Assembly: GCA_002696315.1 (NCBI GenBank)
Contig: NZRR01000021.1
Coordinates: forward strand, 46,419 to 83,053
Source: Methanobacteriota archaeon
GTDB taxonomy: Archaea > Thermoplasmatota > Poseidoniia > Poseidoniales > Poseidoniaceae
Length of the DNA stretch: 36,635 bases
Reading direction: 5' to 3'
Numbering within the stretch: position 1 is the first letter of the stretch; each line of letters starts with the position of its first letter. Shown piece after piece: positions 24,883 through 33,791 of the stretch. The position numbers and the translations under genes were made by a program. The notes under the pieces were generated by a model that saw nothing but the letters and a program-made list of their open reading frames with translations, had not been told where the DNA came from and searched no databases.

Positions 24883-26118
24883 ATTGATTGATTCCACTAA
24901 ATCTTCTCTTAAAAACTGCCTTGATGCATACCAAGTTGCTAAAGCCGCATAAACGAGACTAGAGAAAAACCATATCAATACATGAAGAATGTAAATCTCA
25001 TTTTGAAGTAATTCTCTCATAGCTAAAAGAACATTTACAGCAGGTATTGCAAACCAAAATAATTCAATACTTTCAAGATTAATGAATTGCGCGAAAATAG
25101 CAGGTAGGAAGAAGAAAAGCATCATAGGCCCAAGTATTGATCCCGCCTCTTTTACACTCCTAGATCTCATTGCAATAGCCATCTCTAAAGCGACTACCAT
25201 AATTCCAAAAATTCCAACCGCAATTAAAAATAATAATATTGAAGCCATACTTAATTCCGGTGGTTGGAGTATAGTTCCGTTCATCAAAAAAGAAATCGCA
25301 AAAATTAATCCTGCTAATTGTAAAAATATACTAACTCCTACTATACAAGTTACAGCTAACCATTTACCCAAAAGTAGCTCTAAACGAGAAGTGGGAGAAC
25401 ATAGTAATGATTCTAGAGTCCCACGTTCCCGTTCACCTGCAGTCATATCTATAGAGGGTTGTACTCCTGAAGTTGCTGTCCAAATAGAAACGAATAAAGG
25501 AATAATGAAACTAAATACAAATCCAGCTTGCTCCGCCTGTGTAGCAATATCACCTTGCAGTAGATTTCCGTCTTTTTGTAAAGGATTTAGAATAACATCC
25601 TCTTCTAAACCAGCTTCATCTAATCTTTGAGTTGTTAGATTGCTCTCCCATTCAGATAGAATTTTTGTGATTCTTAAATAAGCTTCAGAAGAACTTTGTT
25701 GAGTAGAATCGTATATTATTGAATATGTCCAAATTGAACTGTTTGAATCGTACGACAATCTCAACATAGAACTTATATTTGAGTTTTTAATATCTCTTAA
25801 AACATCACTAGTATCATTCAAACTATTATTCTCTTCAAGCTCGAAATATGTGATATTTAACAAATTTTCATTGAATTTAGAGGTCAAAAAACTAATGTTA
25901 GTCACATCTACATTAGATTCAAGATGCACATCTAAGTGCATAGACTGTCTTTCATCTAATTCTGATTGCATTACAATTGGTAAAACAAAGAAAATGGCAG
26001 GAAACATCAATAGTGGTACCAATATCACTGCAAGTAATGTCCTCCAATCTCTAATGTAATCAATTAATTCCTTCTTACAGATAATAAAAATCGAATTGAA
26101 TTTTTTCTTTTGATACAT
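24880..26118 (-). CDS. ABC-2 type exporter permease (NatB-like)
   Basis: A 412-residue membrane permease of the ABC-2 class. It opens with a cytoplasmic KKELIDYIRDWRTLLAVI segment and a first helix (about 27-50), then an external domain of about 140 residues (about 52-195), then five more helices. GERERGTLESLLCSPTSRLELLLGKW (shown here only by its GTLESLL core) before helix 3 is the conserved cytoplasmic coupling helix of NatB/YhaP-like permeases. The ATPase gene stops one base upstream, so the pair makes one exporter. The substrate is unknown; Na+ export is known for NatAB but cannot be read from sequence. Confidence 0.87.
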   Translation of the reverse strand: MYQKKKFNSIFIICKKELIDYIRDWRTLLAVILVPLLMFPAIFFVLPIVMQSELDERQSMHLDVHLESNVDVTNISFLTSKFNENLLNITYFELEENNSLNDTSDVLRDIKNSNISSMLRLSYDSNSSIWTYSIIYDSTQQSSSEAYLRITKILSEWESNLTTQRLDEAGLEEDVILNPLQKDGNLLQGDIATQAEQAGFVFSFIIPLFVSIWTATSGVQPSIDMTAGERERGTLESLLCSPTSRLELLLGKWLAVTCIVGVSIFLQLAGLIFAISFLMNGTILQPPELSMASILLFLIAVGIFGIMVVALEMAIAMRSRSVKEAGSILGPMMLFFFLPAIFAQFINLESIELFWFAIPAVNVLLAMRELLQNEIYILHVLIWFFSSLVYAALATWYASRQFLREDLVESIN

Positions 26119-26119
26119 T

Positions 26120-26953
26120 TCATTCTTCCTCCATTTCCTCGATTAAATCCGTTTTTCTTGTAAATAATTGACGCCATGCCCTAGAAAACCATCCTTCTGG
26201 TTCTGTTTCATCCCTAATTCTTGCATCATCAGAAGTTAACTTAACATAACCTTCCTCAAGACTTAAAGTTGAAGTTTCAGACATCAGATTTTCTGGAGAA
26301 CCATCAAATCGAAGTTGCCCATTATGTAAGATCAAAATACGATCACATACTTTCTCTGCTTCTGAAAGATTATGTGTGGAATAAATTACAGTACCGCCCT
26401 CTTTTTTCAGCTGTAATACTAATTTTCTGACTAATCTAGCGCTAGTTACGTCGAGTCCCGCTGTAGGTTCATCTAGAAGTAAGATTTCTGGACCATGGGC
26501 TAATGCTCTCAAGATGGACGTTTTTTGCCTCATCCCCCTGCTAAATCCCCTGGTATGCCTCATCAGATCATTTGAAAATGATAGAGCCTTAGAAAATCGA
26601 AGAGTTCTTTCCCAAGAAATTGAATCACTCACTCCGTTTAATCGAGAATAATAACGAATATTTTCCCATGCAGTTAAACGATGATAAAGTCCAGTTGATT
26701 CGGGTAATATCCCGACTGCTTCCCTAAATTTATCTATATTCTTTTCTTCACCATCTTTTAAGAAAAATATATCCCCTTTAGTTGGCCTGTAAAGGCCACA
26801 AAGTAATCTGAGTAATGTTGTTTTTCCAGCACCGTTACTACCAACTAAACCAATTATTGAGCCTTTTTCAATGTCAATACTCAAATCCTCTAATGCATTT
26901 AGGTTTCCAAACACCTTACTGACATTTTTAACTTGGAGTAATAGTTGACCCAT
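26120..26953 (-). CDS. ABC transporter ATP-binding protein (NatA-like)
   Basis: A 277-residue ATPase subunit. The Walker A motif is GSNGAGKTT (about 38-46), the signature FSRGMRQKTSILRALA, and the Walker B LLLDEPTAGLD, followed by the H-loop STHNLSEAE. A 60-residue C-terminal extension ends in a Glu-rich tail. It precedes the permease gene by one base and almost certainly pairs with it. This ATPase architecture is shared by ABC-2 exporters of Na+, antibiotics and lipids; no substrate is assigned. Confidence 0.93.
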   Translation of the reverse strand: MGQLLLQVKNVSKVFGNLNALEDLSIDIEKGSIIGLVGSNGAGKTTLLRLLCGLYRPTKGDIFFLKDGEEKNIDKFREAVGILPESTGLYHRLTAWENIRYYSRLNGVSDSISWERTLRFSKALSFSNDLMRHTRGFSRGMRQKTSILRALAHGPEILLLDEPTAGLDVTSARLVRKLVLQLKKEGGTVIYSTHNLSEAEKVCDRILILHNGQLRFDGSPENLMSETSTLSLEEGYVKLTSDDARIRDETEPEGWFSRAWRQLFTRKTDLIEEMEEE

Positions 26954-27004
26954 TATGTTATATCCAATAAGTCAACAAATATGATGGTTTCATTAAATTT
27001 ACAT

Positions 27005-27988
27005 TTAAAATAATTTAATAATAAGCAAATTTCCTAAAGACATTGAAATTGTAATTATAAGGCCAATCAAAAATACTGACTTAGCCGAGGATTTAATATT
27101 CTCTAAATTAATAAAAAAACCGACTGCTGCCATCATTGGAAATAATAGATATTTTCCTAACTCAATAAAAAAAGAGACCATGCTTTCAGGTAAAAACCAA
27201 GTTGACATAATGGCAGAAATTAAAAAACCAGGTATGAAATAAGGTATTTTTATTTTATTTTGAATGTTTTCTTCTTCATTATGGATCTTGTTTCCTAAGT
27301 AAACACATACAGGAACTACAACAATTAGTAAGGCCACTCTTGAAAGTTTTACTGCCGTAGCAATAATCAAGCCTTCATCCCCAATTGCCTCACCAGATGC
27401 AATTGTTTGAGGAACTGCATGTATTACAGAACCTGCCCAAATTCCAGCTTCAATTTGATTCATTCCTAATTCAATTGCAATTATCGGAATAAGAATAAAT
27501 GTTGCTAAACAAAGTAAATTTATTACAGCTAAAACCATTGCAATATTTTCTTCCTTCATTTTTAATGAAGGTGCAATAGCTACTACTGCACTATTACCAC
27601 AAATTGCACCACCTGCACCTAATGCTATTGATGTTGTGAGTTCTATTTTGAATATTTTTCCTAGTATATATGAAATACTAAAACAAATTATTACTGTAAA
27701 AAATACTGTAGTCATTCCTAATAAGCCAATTTCTGGCTGAGTTAGTAGTTTAAGATTTAGTCCAAATCCTAAAAAAACTATAATTATAGGCATCAAATTC
27801 TTTGTACACCATTTCCCACCTTCATCTAATCCTTTCATAAAAATAGAGCATGTAATTCCAATTAGAAATGCAATAGTGGCAGAACCTGGTGAAAATAATT
27901 CAAAGCGATCTAGAGATTTATTAATGTAGAATGCAATAACCGCAGAGATTAAAGCTACAATAATTCCAAATTTTTTATTTGTAATCAT
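27005..27988 (-). CDS. YeiH/UPF0324 family membrane protein
   Basis: A 327-residue, highly hydrophobic protein with about 10 membrane helices. The core carries the family pattern LGFGLNL, then GAGGAICGNSAVVAIAP, WAGSVIHAVPQTIASGEAIG and a KLSRVALLI segment, which are typical of UPF0324. Some members are annotated as sulfate or other anion exporters; experimental support is thin, so I give only the family. It is a separate minus-strand gene between the ABC pair and the unknown membrane protein. An adjacent LysR regulator, common in bacteria, is absent. Confidence 0.87.
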   Translation of the reverse strand: MITNKKFGIIVALISAVIAFYINKSLDRFELFSPGSATIAFLIGITCSIFMKGLDEGGKWCTKNLMPIIIVFLGFGLNLKLLTQPEIGLLGMTTVFFTVIICFSISYILGKIFKIELTTSIALGAGGAICGNSAVVAIAPSLKMKEENIAMVLAVINLLCLATFILIPIIAIELGMNQIEAGIWAGSVIHAVPQTIASGEAIGDEGLIIATAVKLSRVALLIVVVPVCVYLGNKIHNEEENIQNKIKIPYFIPGFLISAIMSTWFLPESMVSFFIELGKYLLFPMMAAVGFFINLENIKSSAKSVFLIGLIITISMSLGNLLIIKLF

Positions 27989-28026
27989 TAAATCACATTC
28001 CCTCTATGAAGAATGTAAGTTAATTC

Positions 28027-29010
28027 TCACTCTGCAGTAACTGTATACGTTAATTCAATAGGTGACTCAGAAATATCACTAGAAACTAATACAGCGCAGT
28101 AATTATCTCTTGAAACTCTTTTAGGGTCAATAGAAGAACTCTTTGTTAAATCTTCTTTAGAAAGAGATGTTTCAGCTATCACTGCGCTATTTCCATCATT
28201 ATATCTATCACAATTAAATTCATCTAAAATTAGCATTGAATAGGTCGAATTATCACCCATCTCTAAAACCTTAATCTGCCAAGAAATGGTATATACACTG
28301 TCTAATTCAATTACTAAATCTTCTCCAGCTGCAAGTACAAGTGTTTCGGATTCCTCAATTCGATTATCGATAACTACTGCACCAATTACGGTTAAAATAT
28401 ACATCAATAATGTGATCATTATCAAAACTTTGGAAGATTTGAAAACACTATCCGATCCTTCTTCAACGTTTTCTTTGAGTTCACCTTCAGAAAATAATTT
28501 AAAACCTCTTAATTCTAATTTTACAAAAGTTAAGAAAAGGAATAATGCTGACAACCCTAAAAGAAGAAAATCTTGTAGAGTTAATGATCCTGCAAATTCC
28601 CATGTAGGCCTAACTGCAGATGTCGATTCAGGATAATTACCTGTGATTTTCTCAAAGAAAACATAGTAGTAAAATTTGTCACCAAATTTACTTTCCCCTA
28701 GCAAACCACCTGGAAAAATACCTAAGATTGCATTAAAATAAACAAAAACAGACATAATCATTGAAAACATTAAACTTATTGAAAAAGTAATTCCAAAGAT
28801 TCCAAGACTCCAAATAGGTTTTTTGAGTTTCACTTCTTTTTCATTCGATTCATTCGATATATCTTTCAAACTTTGAGTAAGTGTTTCCTTTAACTCCGAA
28901 GAAAAATCTTCAATACTCTGTGCGAGTTTTTCTTTTAATTCCTTACTTTTATCATCATCAATTTCAATTTCTGAGTTTTCTTCTTCTTCTTCGACTATTG
29001 CATTGAACAT
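28027..29010 (-). CDS. Membrane protein with acidic, heptad-like N-terminus
   Basis: I do not recognise this 327-residue protein. Residues 1-20 are strongly acidic. Two successive 15-residue units, LKEKLAQSIEDFSSE (25-39) and LKETLTQSLKDISNE (40-54), form an amphipathic duplicated coiled-coil stretch. Membrane helices are near 68-92, 147-165 and 194-214. The final 110 residues after the last helix look like a beta-rich soluble domain with two cysteines. Orientation would place the acidic N-terminus inside and the C-terminal domain outside, if the number of passes is right. No functional link is evident with the neighbours. Confidence 0.68.
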   Translation of the reverse strand: MFNAIVEEEEENSEIEIDDDKSKELKEKLAQSIEDFSSELKETLTQSLKDISNESNEKEVKLKKPIWSLGIFGITFSISLMFSMIMSVFVYFNAILGIFPGGLLGESKFGDKFYYYVFFEKITGNYPESTSAVRPTWEFAGSLTLQDFLLLGLSALFLFLTFVKLELRGFKLFSEGELKENVEEGSDSVFKSSKVLIMITLLMYILTVIGAVVIDNRIEESETLVLAAGEDLVIELDSVYTISWQIKVLEMGDNSTYSMLILDEFNCDRYNDGNSAVIAETSLSKEDLTKSSSIDPKRVSRDNYCAVLVSSDISESPIELTYTVTAE

Positions 29011-29118
29011 TTATGCATTCTCCTTAATTACTCCTGAACAACAAATATTTATAATAACCTCCATTTTAAATTTAATGAAAAGATGATTTTTTGAGTAAAT
29101 GAGATTTTGGAATAAATT

Positions 29119-29541
29119 TCAATGTTGAGACAATTCTACTAAAACTCCGCCTGTACTTTTAGGGTGTATGAATGCAATTAATGCACCACCAGCCCCCTTT
29201 TTAGGAGTTTTATCTATTAATTCTATCCCCGAATTAAGAAGTATTTCCAAAGTTTCTTTCAAGTTCTCAACCCTAATACAAATTTGTTGTACTCCAGGAC
29301 CTTTTTTTGATAAAAATCTTCCAATAGGAGTTTCATCTCCTGTAGGCTCAAGCAGTTCAATCCTTGTATGATTTAAATCAGAATTAGGAGATGACAAATA
29401 TCTAACTTTTACGCCTTGTTCTTCTACAAGTTCATCATCCATTTCCTGAACAAATCCAAGCATCTTCCAAAAGATGTCAGACTCATCTAAACTTTTTGTT
29501 GCTATTCCTATATGATCTACACTAATATTTTTCTCTTTCAT
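29119..29541 (-). CDS. mce: Methylmalonyl-CoA epimerase-like protein with Gln-Gln in the metal site
   Basis: Vicinal-oxygen-chelate protein of 140 residues that should interconvert (S)- and (R)-methylmalonyl-CoA, feeding the mutase encoded 8 bases upstream. Family features are VDHIGIA with ligand His10, TRIELLEP with Glu62, AFIHPKSTGGVLVEL with His126 and Glu136, and the two betaalphabetabetabeta modules. The usual G-V/L-HH motif, one His of which binds metal, reads GPGVQQICIRV: Gln85 and Gln86. Both codons are plain CAA, so this is not an obvious frame error. Activity with changed metal geometry is possible; alternatively it is a related VOC enzyme. Its gene pairing still favours the epimerase call. 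Confidence 0.8.
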   Translation of the reverse strand: MKEKNISVDHIGIATKSLDESDIFWKMLGFVQEMDDELVEEQGVKVRYLSSPNSDLNHTRIELLEPTGDETPIGRFLSKKGPGVQQICIRVENLKETLEILLNSGIELIDKTPKKGAGGALIAFIHPKSTGGVLVELSQH

Positions 29542-29549
29542 ATTATCAC

Positions 29550-31163
29550 TTAAAATCCACTTGGAGGATGATAATCTCCAAAAACATCTCTCATTGAATT
29601 TACTATTTCACCAAGAGTACACCTTGCTTTAACTGCTTCAATAACCTTAGGAAATAGGTTTTCATCTGTTCTAGAAATAGTATTTATTTCTTGAAGTAAT
29701 TTTTCACATAATTTATTATTCCTATTTGAAATTACATGAGCAAGTTTTTCAATTTGCTTTAATCTAATTTCTGAATCTATAGATTGTGGACTTGGAAGAT
29801 CTTTTTCATCATTAATTGCATAATTAACTCCCACTATTTTTCTTTTTTCTGATTCAATTTCTTTTTGAAATTGAAATGCAGATTGATGTATTTGTCTTTG
29901 CTGATATCCTGCTTCAATAGCCCTTAAGCTACCTCCAAAATCATCAATTTTTTTGATTTCTTCTTTGGCTAATTCGTATATCTTTGTAGTCAAACCCTCG
30001 ACTAAATATGAACCCCCTAAAGGATCTGCAACATTCGCTACACCAGATTCTTCAGCAATAATTTGTTGAGTTCTTAAAGCAATAGTAGCACTTTCTTCTG
30101 TAGGTAAACCGATGGCTTCATCATATGAATTTGTATGTAATGATTGTGTCCCTCCACATACAGAAGCTAGCGCTTGAATTGTTACTCTTGAAATATTATT
30201 TTGTGGCTGTTGGGCAGTTAAAGATACACCCGCTACTTGAGTATGGAATCTCAAAATAGAACTTTTAGGATTTTTAGGAGAATATCTCTCATTAATTAAA
30301 TCAAACCATAATTTTCTTGCTGCCCTAAATTTAGATATCTCTTCAAAAAAATCATTATGGCAATTAAAGAAAAATGAAATCTGGGGGGCGAAATCATCAA
30401 TTTCTAGACCTTTTTTAATGGCAGCATCCACATATGCAATACCATTTGCCAATGTGTAAGCTACCTCTTGCACAGCAGTAGAACCAGCCTCTCTGATGTG
30501 ATATCCACTAACACTTATTGTATTCCAACGTGGTAACTCTTCTGCACAATATTCGAAAATATCAGTAATTAATCTTAAACTTGGATTTGGAGGGAATATA
30601 TGAGTTCCACGTGCAATGTACTCTTTTAAGATATCATTTTGTATAGTACCACGTAATTTATCTTTACCTATCTCCATTTCTTCAGCACAAACAACATACA
30701 TTGCTAATAATATCATAGCAGGTGAATTTATGGTCATAGAGGTAGAAACTTGATCTAAAGGTATATCTTTGAATAATTCTTTCATATCTTCAACAGTATC
30801 TATCGCAACACCCACTTTCCCCACTTCTCCTTCTGAAAGAGAATCGGAAGAATCTAGTCCGATTTGTGTTGGTAAATCAAAAGCCACTGACAATCCTTTT
30901 TGTCCTAATTCCAACAACATTCTAAATCTTTTATTTGTCTCAATTGCGGAAGAAAAACCTGCATATTGCCTCATTGTCCAAACCTTACCTCGATACATTT
31001 TTTCATGTATCCCCCGTGTATAGGGTTCCTCACCAGGTAAACTTTGAAATGCTGAATCATACCCTAACTCTTCAGCCCAATTTTTTGTTGCTACAACGGG
31101 TACATCTAATCCGCCAAGGGTCTTACGTGAGTCTGAATGATCTGTGACATCTCGGTCGACCAT
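29550..31163 (-). CDS. mcmA1: Methylmalonyl-CoA mutase, catalytic (alpha/large N-terminal) subunit
   Basis: The 537-residue protein forms the substrate-binding TIM barrel of the adenosylcobalamin mutase. It carries MRQYAGFSSAIETNKRF, SVAFDLPTQIGLDSSD, STSMTINSPAMILLAMYVV and the IFPPNPSLRLITDI / SVSGYHIREAGSTAVQE blocks. The C-terminal B12-binding domain of full-length mutases is absent, as in archaeal and some bacterial split enzymes; the small B12-binding subunit must be encoded outside the window. The epimerase follows 8 bases later. The system connects propionyl-CoA-type catabolism to succinyl-CoA. Related isobutyryl- or hydroxyisobutyryl-CoA mutases share this layout; the epimerase neighbour favours methylmalonyl-CoA. 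Confidence 0.92.
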   Translation of the reverse strand: MVDRDVTDHSDSRKTLGGLDVPVVATKNWAEELGYDSAFQSLPGEEPYTRGIHEKMYRGKVWTMRQYAGFSSAIETNKRFRMLLELGQKGLSVAFDLPTQIGLDSSDSLSEGEVGKVGVAIDTVEDMKELFKDIPLDQVSTSMTINSPAMILLAMYVVCAEEMEIGKDKLRGTIQNDILKEYIARGTHIFPPNPSLRLITDIFEYCAEELPRWNTISVSGYHIREAGSTAVQEVAYTLANGIAYVDAAIKKGLEIDDFAPQISFFFNCHNDFFEEISKFRAARKLWFDLINERYSPKNPKSSILRFHTQVAGVSLTAQQPQNNISRVTIQALASVCGGTQSLHTNSYDEAIGLPTEESATIALRTQQIIAEESGVANVADPLGGSYLVEGLTTKIYELAKEEIKKIDDFGGSLRAIEAGYQQRQIHQSAFQFQKEIESEKRKIVGVNYAINDEKDLPSPQSIDSEIRLKQIEKLAHVISNRNNKLCEKLLQEINTISRTDENLFPKVIEAVKARCTLGEIVNSMRDVFGDYHPPSGF

Positions 31164-31229
31164 GATAATCCTCTAAGCACCAAGTACAAGTTCTTTATTT
31201 AATAAAATTATAAAATAATTAAATATAAT

Positions 31230-31766
31230 TTAGCAACAACCATCGTCATCACAATTTTTATCTGATTTTAGTTCGTTATTTTCTCCATCTGATTCATTTT
31301 CAGATTTATGAACGTGACCGTGATCTTTTTCTGATTCTGATGCTTCTCTTAACTCAATTATTTCAACTTCAAAAGTCAATGTTTTTCCTGCCAACATATG
31401 ATTAAAATCTATTGTTATTTCATCTTCACCAATTTCAACAACCTTGAAGGGCAATTGCATACCGTTTTCCATTTCTGCAGCTAAAACCATCCCTACTTCA
31501 ACCTCTGGAGGAAATTCAGATGCGGGTACTTTTTGAATTGCTCCTGGATCTGGTTGACCATACGCCCTCTCTGGCTCTAACTCAAAAGTTCTCTTTTCAC
31601 CCAATTCTGCACCCATTAATTCCTGTTCAAATCCCGGTATCATTTGTCCCTTACCAACCATAAAGGTTAGGGGTTCTCTACCATGACTAGAATCAAATTC
31701 ATCTCCATTTTCACTTAGAGTTCCCCTGTAATGTACGGTTACAATCATTTCATTTTCTACTTTCAT
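31230..31766 (-). CDS. slyD: SlyD-type FKBP peptidyl-prolyl isomerase with a metal-binding tail
   Basis: A 178-residue FKBP with the SlyD inserted-flap domain. The FKBP core has VTVHYRGTLSENGDEFDSS, PLTFMVGKGQMIPGFEQEL and GEKRTFELEPERAYGQ; the IF domain lies around residues 70-125; and NHMLAGKTLTFEVEIIEL closes the fold. The tail is metal-ligand-rich: HGHVH (149-153) and C...CC at 172, 177 and 178. E. coli SlyD uses such a tail to bind nickel. It probably helps folding or metal delivery in the cytoplasm. A link to the NiSOD of this genome is conceivable but is not shown. Confidence 0.92.
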   Translation of the reverse strand: MKVENEMIVTVHYRGTLSENGDEFDSSHGREPLTFMVGKGQMIPGFEQELMGAELGEKRTFELEPERAYGQPDPGAIQKVPASEFPPEVEVGMVLAAEMENGMQLPFKVVEIGEDEITIDFNHMLAGKTLTFEVEIIELREASESEKDHGHVHKSENESDGENNELKSDKNCDDDGCC

Positions 31767-31770
31767 TATT

Positions 31771-32685
31771 TCACCTTTTTATTGTATAATTTTTAATTAA
31801 CACGACTAATTCGTTCGAAATATCCTCGGTTAATATTCCCTCTTGTTGTTTTTGAGAAACATATTCTATTGCTGAATCAATTCCAATCCTTTCACCCTTT
31901 GCCCAAATCTGCCCAAAAATATTTGATCTATGCTCTTCTGCTACTGAAGAATTATCTAAAATAGCTCTAGCATCAAATCTAAATTCTAATTGTTTTCTTC
32001 GATTAAGTTTTTTCTGCTTAGGTTGTTTTCCTCCACCCTTCTTAGTTTTACGTATTGGTTTTTTAGGCTTTGTAACAGGTTTAGGACTTTTTTCCTCATT
32101 TTTCCTTGTGAACAAGGTCCCCTTATATGAGTCCGAAGAAGGTAATTGTACTCCTGTTTTAGCCGCCAGTGCATCACTTCTTCGCTTTAAATCATCTAAT
32201 TTCGATGTTTCTATATCAACTTTAATTTTTTCATTTGAGCCTTTTGCAAGTTCTTTATCAGCGGTTTTAATTTTTGGAATATTTTTTGATTTATCTTCTA
32301 TTTTCTTCTCAGAAACTTTTTTTTCTTTGACTTCACTTACTTCAACAATAACGGGATTTGATTTTTTTGAATCTGGAATCTTTTGTTCTTCCTTTAATTC
32401 ACTGGATTTTTTTATTGTATCTTTGTTTGAATCTATTTGCTTCTTGATGGATGATTCTTCAGCAATTTTCTTTTTTTCCTGCTGCTCCCTTATTTTTTTT
32501 CTCATCGCATCCATTTTTTCTTGTCTAGTGAGATTTGGAATCTGAGTTTTACTAGTTTCGGGACGATGTTTTTGTGTTTTTTTCTGGGGTTTAGCTGACG
32601 CACCAGGAGCAAATGGATTAAATGGTTCTCTCTTATTACGGCGTGCCAAATTATTCCTCCAATTAGACCCTCTAAAGCCACCCAA
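31771..32685 (-). CDS. Lys/Glu-rich protein of unknown function with a C-terminal folded segment
   Basis: A 304-residue highly charged protein. The N-terminus (MGGFRGSNWRNNLARRNKRE) is Arg- and Asn-rich. Residues about 35-225 are low complexity, Lys/Glu/Ser, with coiled-coil potential near MDAMRKKIREQQEKKKIAEE, and a basic GKKxK-like patch at about 205-228. Residues about 230-304 look folded and helical, starting RKQLEFRFDARAILD and including GERIGIDSAIEYVSQKQQEG. No recognised family. It lies between kae1 and slyD in the same direction, separated by 17 and 4 bases. A nucleic-acid-binding role is suggested by charge only. Confidence 0.65.
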   Translation of the reverse strand: MGGFRGSNWRNNLARRNKREPFNPFAPGASAKPQKKTQKHRPETSKTQIPNLTRQEKMDAMRKKIREQQEKKKIAEESSIKKQIDSNKDTIKKSSELKEEQKIPDSKKSNPVIVEVSEVKEKKVSEKKIEDKSKNIPKIKTADKELAKGSNEKIKVDIETSKLDDLKRRSDALAAKTGVQLPSSDSYKGTLFTRKNEEKSPKPVTKPKKPIRKTKKGGGKQPKQKKLNRRKQLEFRFDARAILDNSSVAEEHRSNIFGQIWAKGERIGIDSAIEYVSQKQQEGILTEDISNELVVLIKNYTIKR

Positions 32686-32702
32686 TTAACACTTACCTTT
32701 TT

Positions 32703-33770
32703 TCAAGCCCACAATATTGGGGTTTGATCTGTCCGAAGATACTGTAAAACAGAACTCTCGCTTAGTTCAGTAATGTCTTCATGCAATAGGTGTAACTGAC
32801 CTAATACAGCAATCATAGAGCCATTATCTACACAAAATTTTCTCTCGGGTACAAAGCTTGTCGCATTTCTTTCATTAGACATGATCTCGCTCATTTCCCT
32901 TAATCTTGAATTACAGGCAACCCCTCCGCCAAGTAATAATTCTGATTTTGATGTGTGTGCTAATGCCCTTTCAGCAACTTCAATACATGCTGCAAATGTA
33001 TGTTCTTGAATACTCCAACAAACAGCACCCAAAGGTGCTCCCTTCTTGATTAAATTACATGCTGCATTCAATACGCCTGAAAAAGCTAAATCCATACCTT
33101 GAACAGCATAAGGAAGGGAGTAATCTTCTAATTTTGCTGTGGGATTATTTTCAACCCATTCTTTAGCCAAAGCTTCTATTTTCGGTCCACCTGGGAACGG
33201 AATTCCTTGCTCTCTTGCAAACTTATCGAGCATGTTTCCAATTCCAATGTCTAGAGTTTCACCTAAAACACGATAACGCCCATCCATTTTAGCGATAATT
33301 TGAGTATTACCTCCAGAAACATAAAGCAATACAGGGTCATCACAGCCACATGTTTTTCTTCCAACTTCTATATGGGCAACACAATGATTAACGCCCAATA
33401 GTGGTATTCGCCATTTTTGTGAAATCGTACGAGCAACAGACGCACCAATCCTAAGACAAGGTCCTAGGCCTGGGCCTTGTGAAAATGATACAGCTGCAAA
33501 GTCACTTGGATTTAAATCGTGTAATTTCAACAATTTTTGCAAAACTTCAGCACCTTTTTGGGCATGATGATCTGCGGCTTCTCTAGGATGAATACCTCCT
33601 TTTAATGGACGTACAGCGACAGAAACTGAATCTAAGGGGTATCCATTTGAATCTGCTACACCAATTGAAAATGTATGAGCTGTGGACTCAATTCCCAAAA
33701 TATATCCACTAGGATTTATGCTTAAATCGTTCACTCCCATATTTCGTGCCCAAGTGGTACACCTTTTCAT
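32703..33770 (-). CDS. kae1: Kae1/TsaD tRNA N6-threonylcarbamoyltransferase subunit
   Basis: Catalytic subunit of the KEOPS complex that makes t6A37 in ANN-decoding tRNAs. The ASKHA-fold protein carries GIESTAHTFSIG (26-37), HAQKGAEVLQKLL (69-81), the glycine loop FSQGPGLGPCLRIG, metal ligands in GVNHCVAHIE (His129 and His133), and the C-terminal CVDNGSMIA with the Asp ligand. Total length is 355 from the ATG at 33770. Met11 (33738-33740) is an attractive alternative start because it lengthens the gap to the divergent hutI gene from 21 to 51 bases. The Bud32 kinase domain fused to Kae1 in some archaea is absent, so Bud32 is separate. Confidence 0.94.
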   Translation of the reverse strand: MKRCTTWARNMGVNDLSINPSGYILGIESTAHTFSIGVADSNGYPLDSVSVAVRPLKGGIHPREAADHHAQKGAEVLQKLLKLHDLNPSDFAAVSFSQGPGLGPCLRIGASVARTISQKWRIPLLGVNHCVAHIEVGRKTCGCDDPVLLYVSGGNTQIIAKMDGRYRVLGETLDIGIGNMLDKFAREQGIPFPGGPKIEALAKEWVENNPTAKLEDYSLPYAVQGMDLAFSGVLNAACNLIKKGAPLGAVCWSIQEHTFAACIEVAERALAHTSKSELLLGGGVACNSRLREMSEIMSNERNATSFVPERKFCVDNGSMIAVLGQLHLLHEDITELSESSVLQYLRTDQTPILWA

Positions 33771-33791
33771 AGATGATGCTTATCGAAGTGC

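Noticed and set aside
25082-25630. 182-residue plus-strand frame inside the ABC permease
   Set aside because: Antisense to a clear membrane protein; composition reflects the complement of hydrophobic codons.
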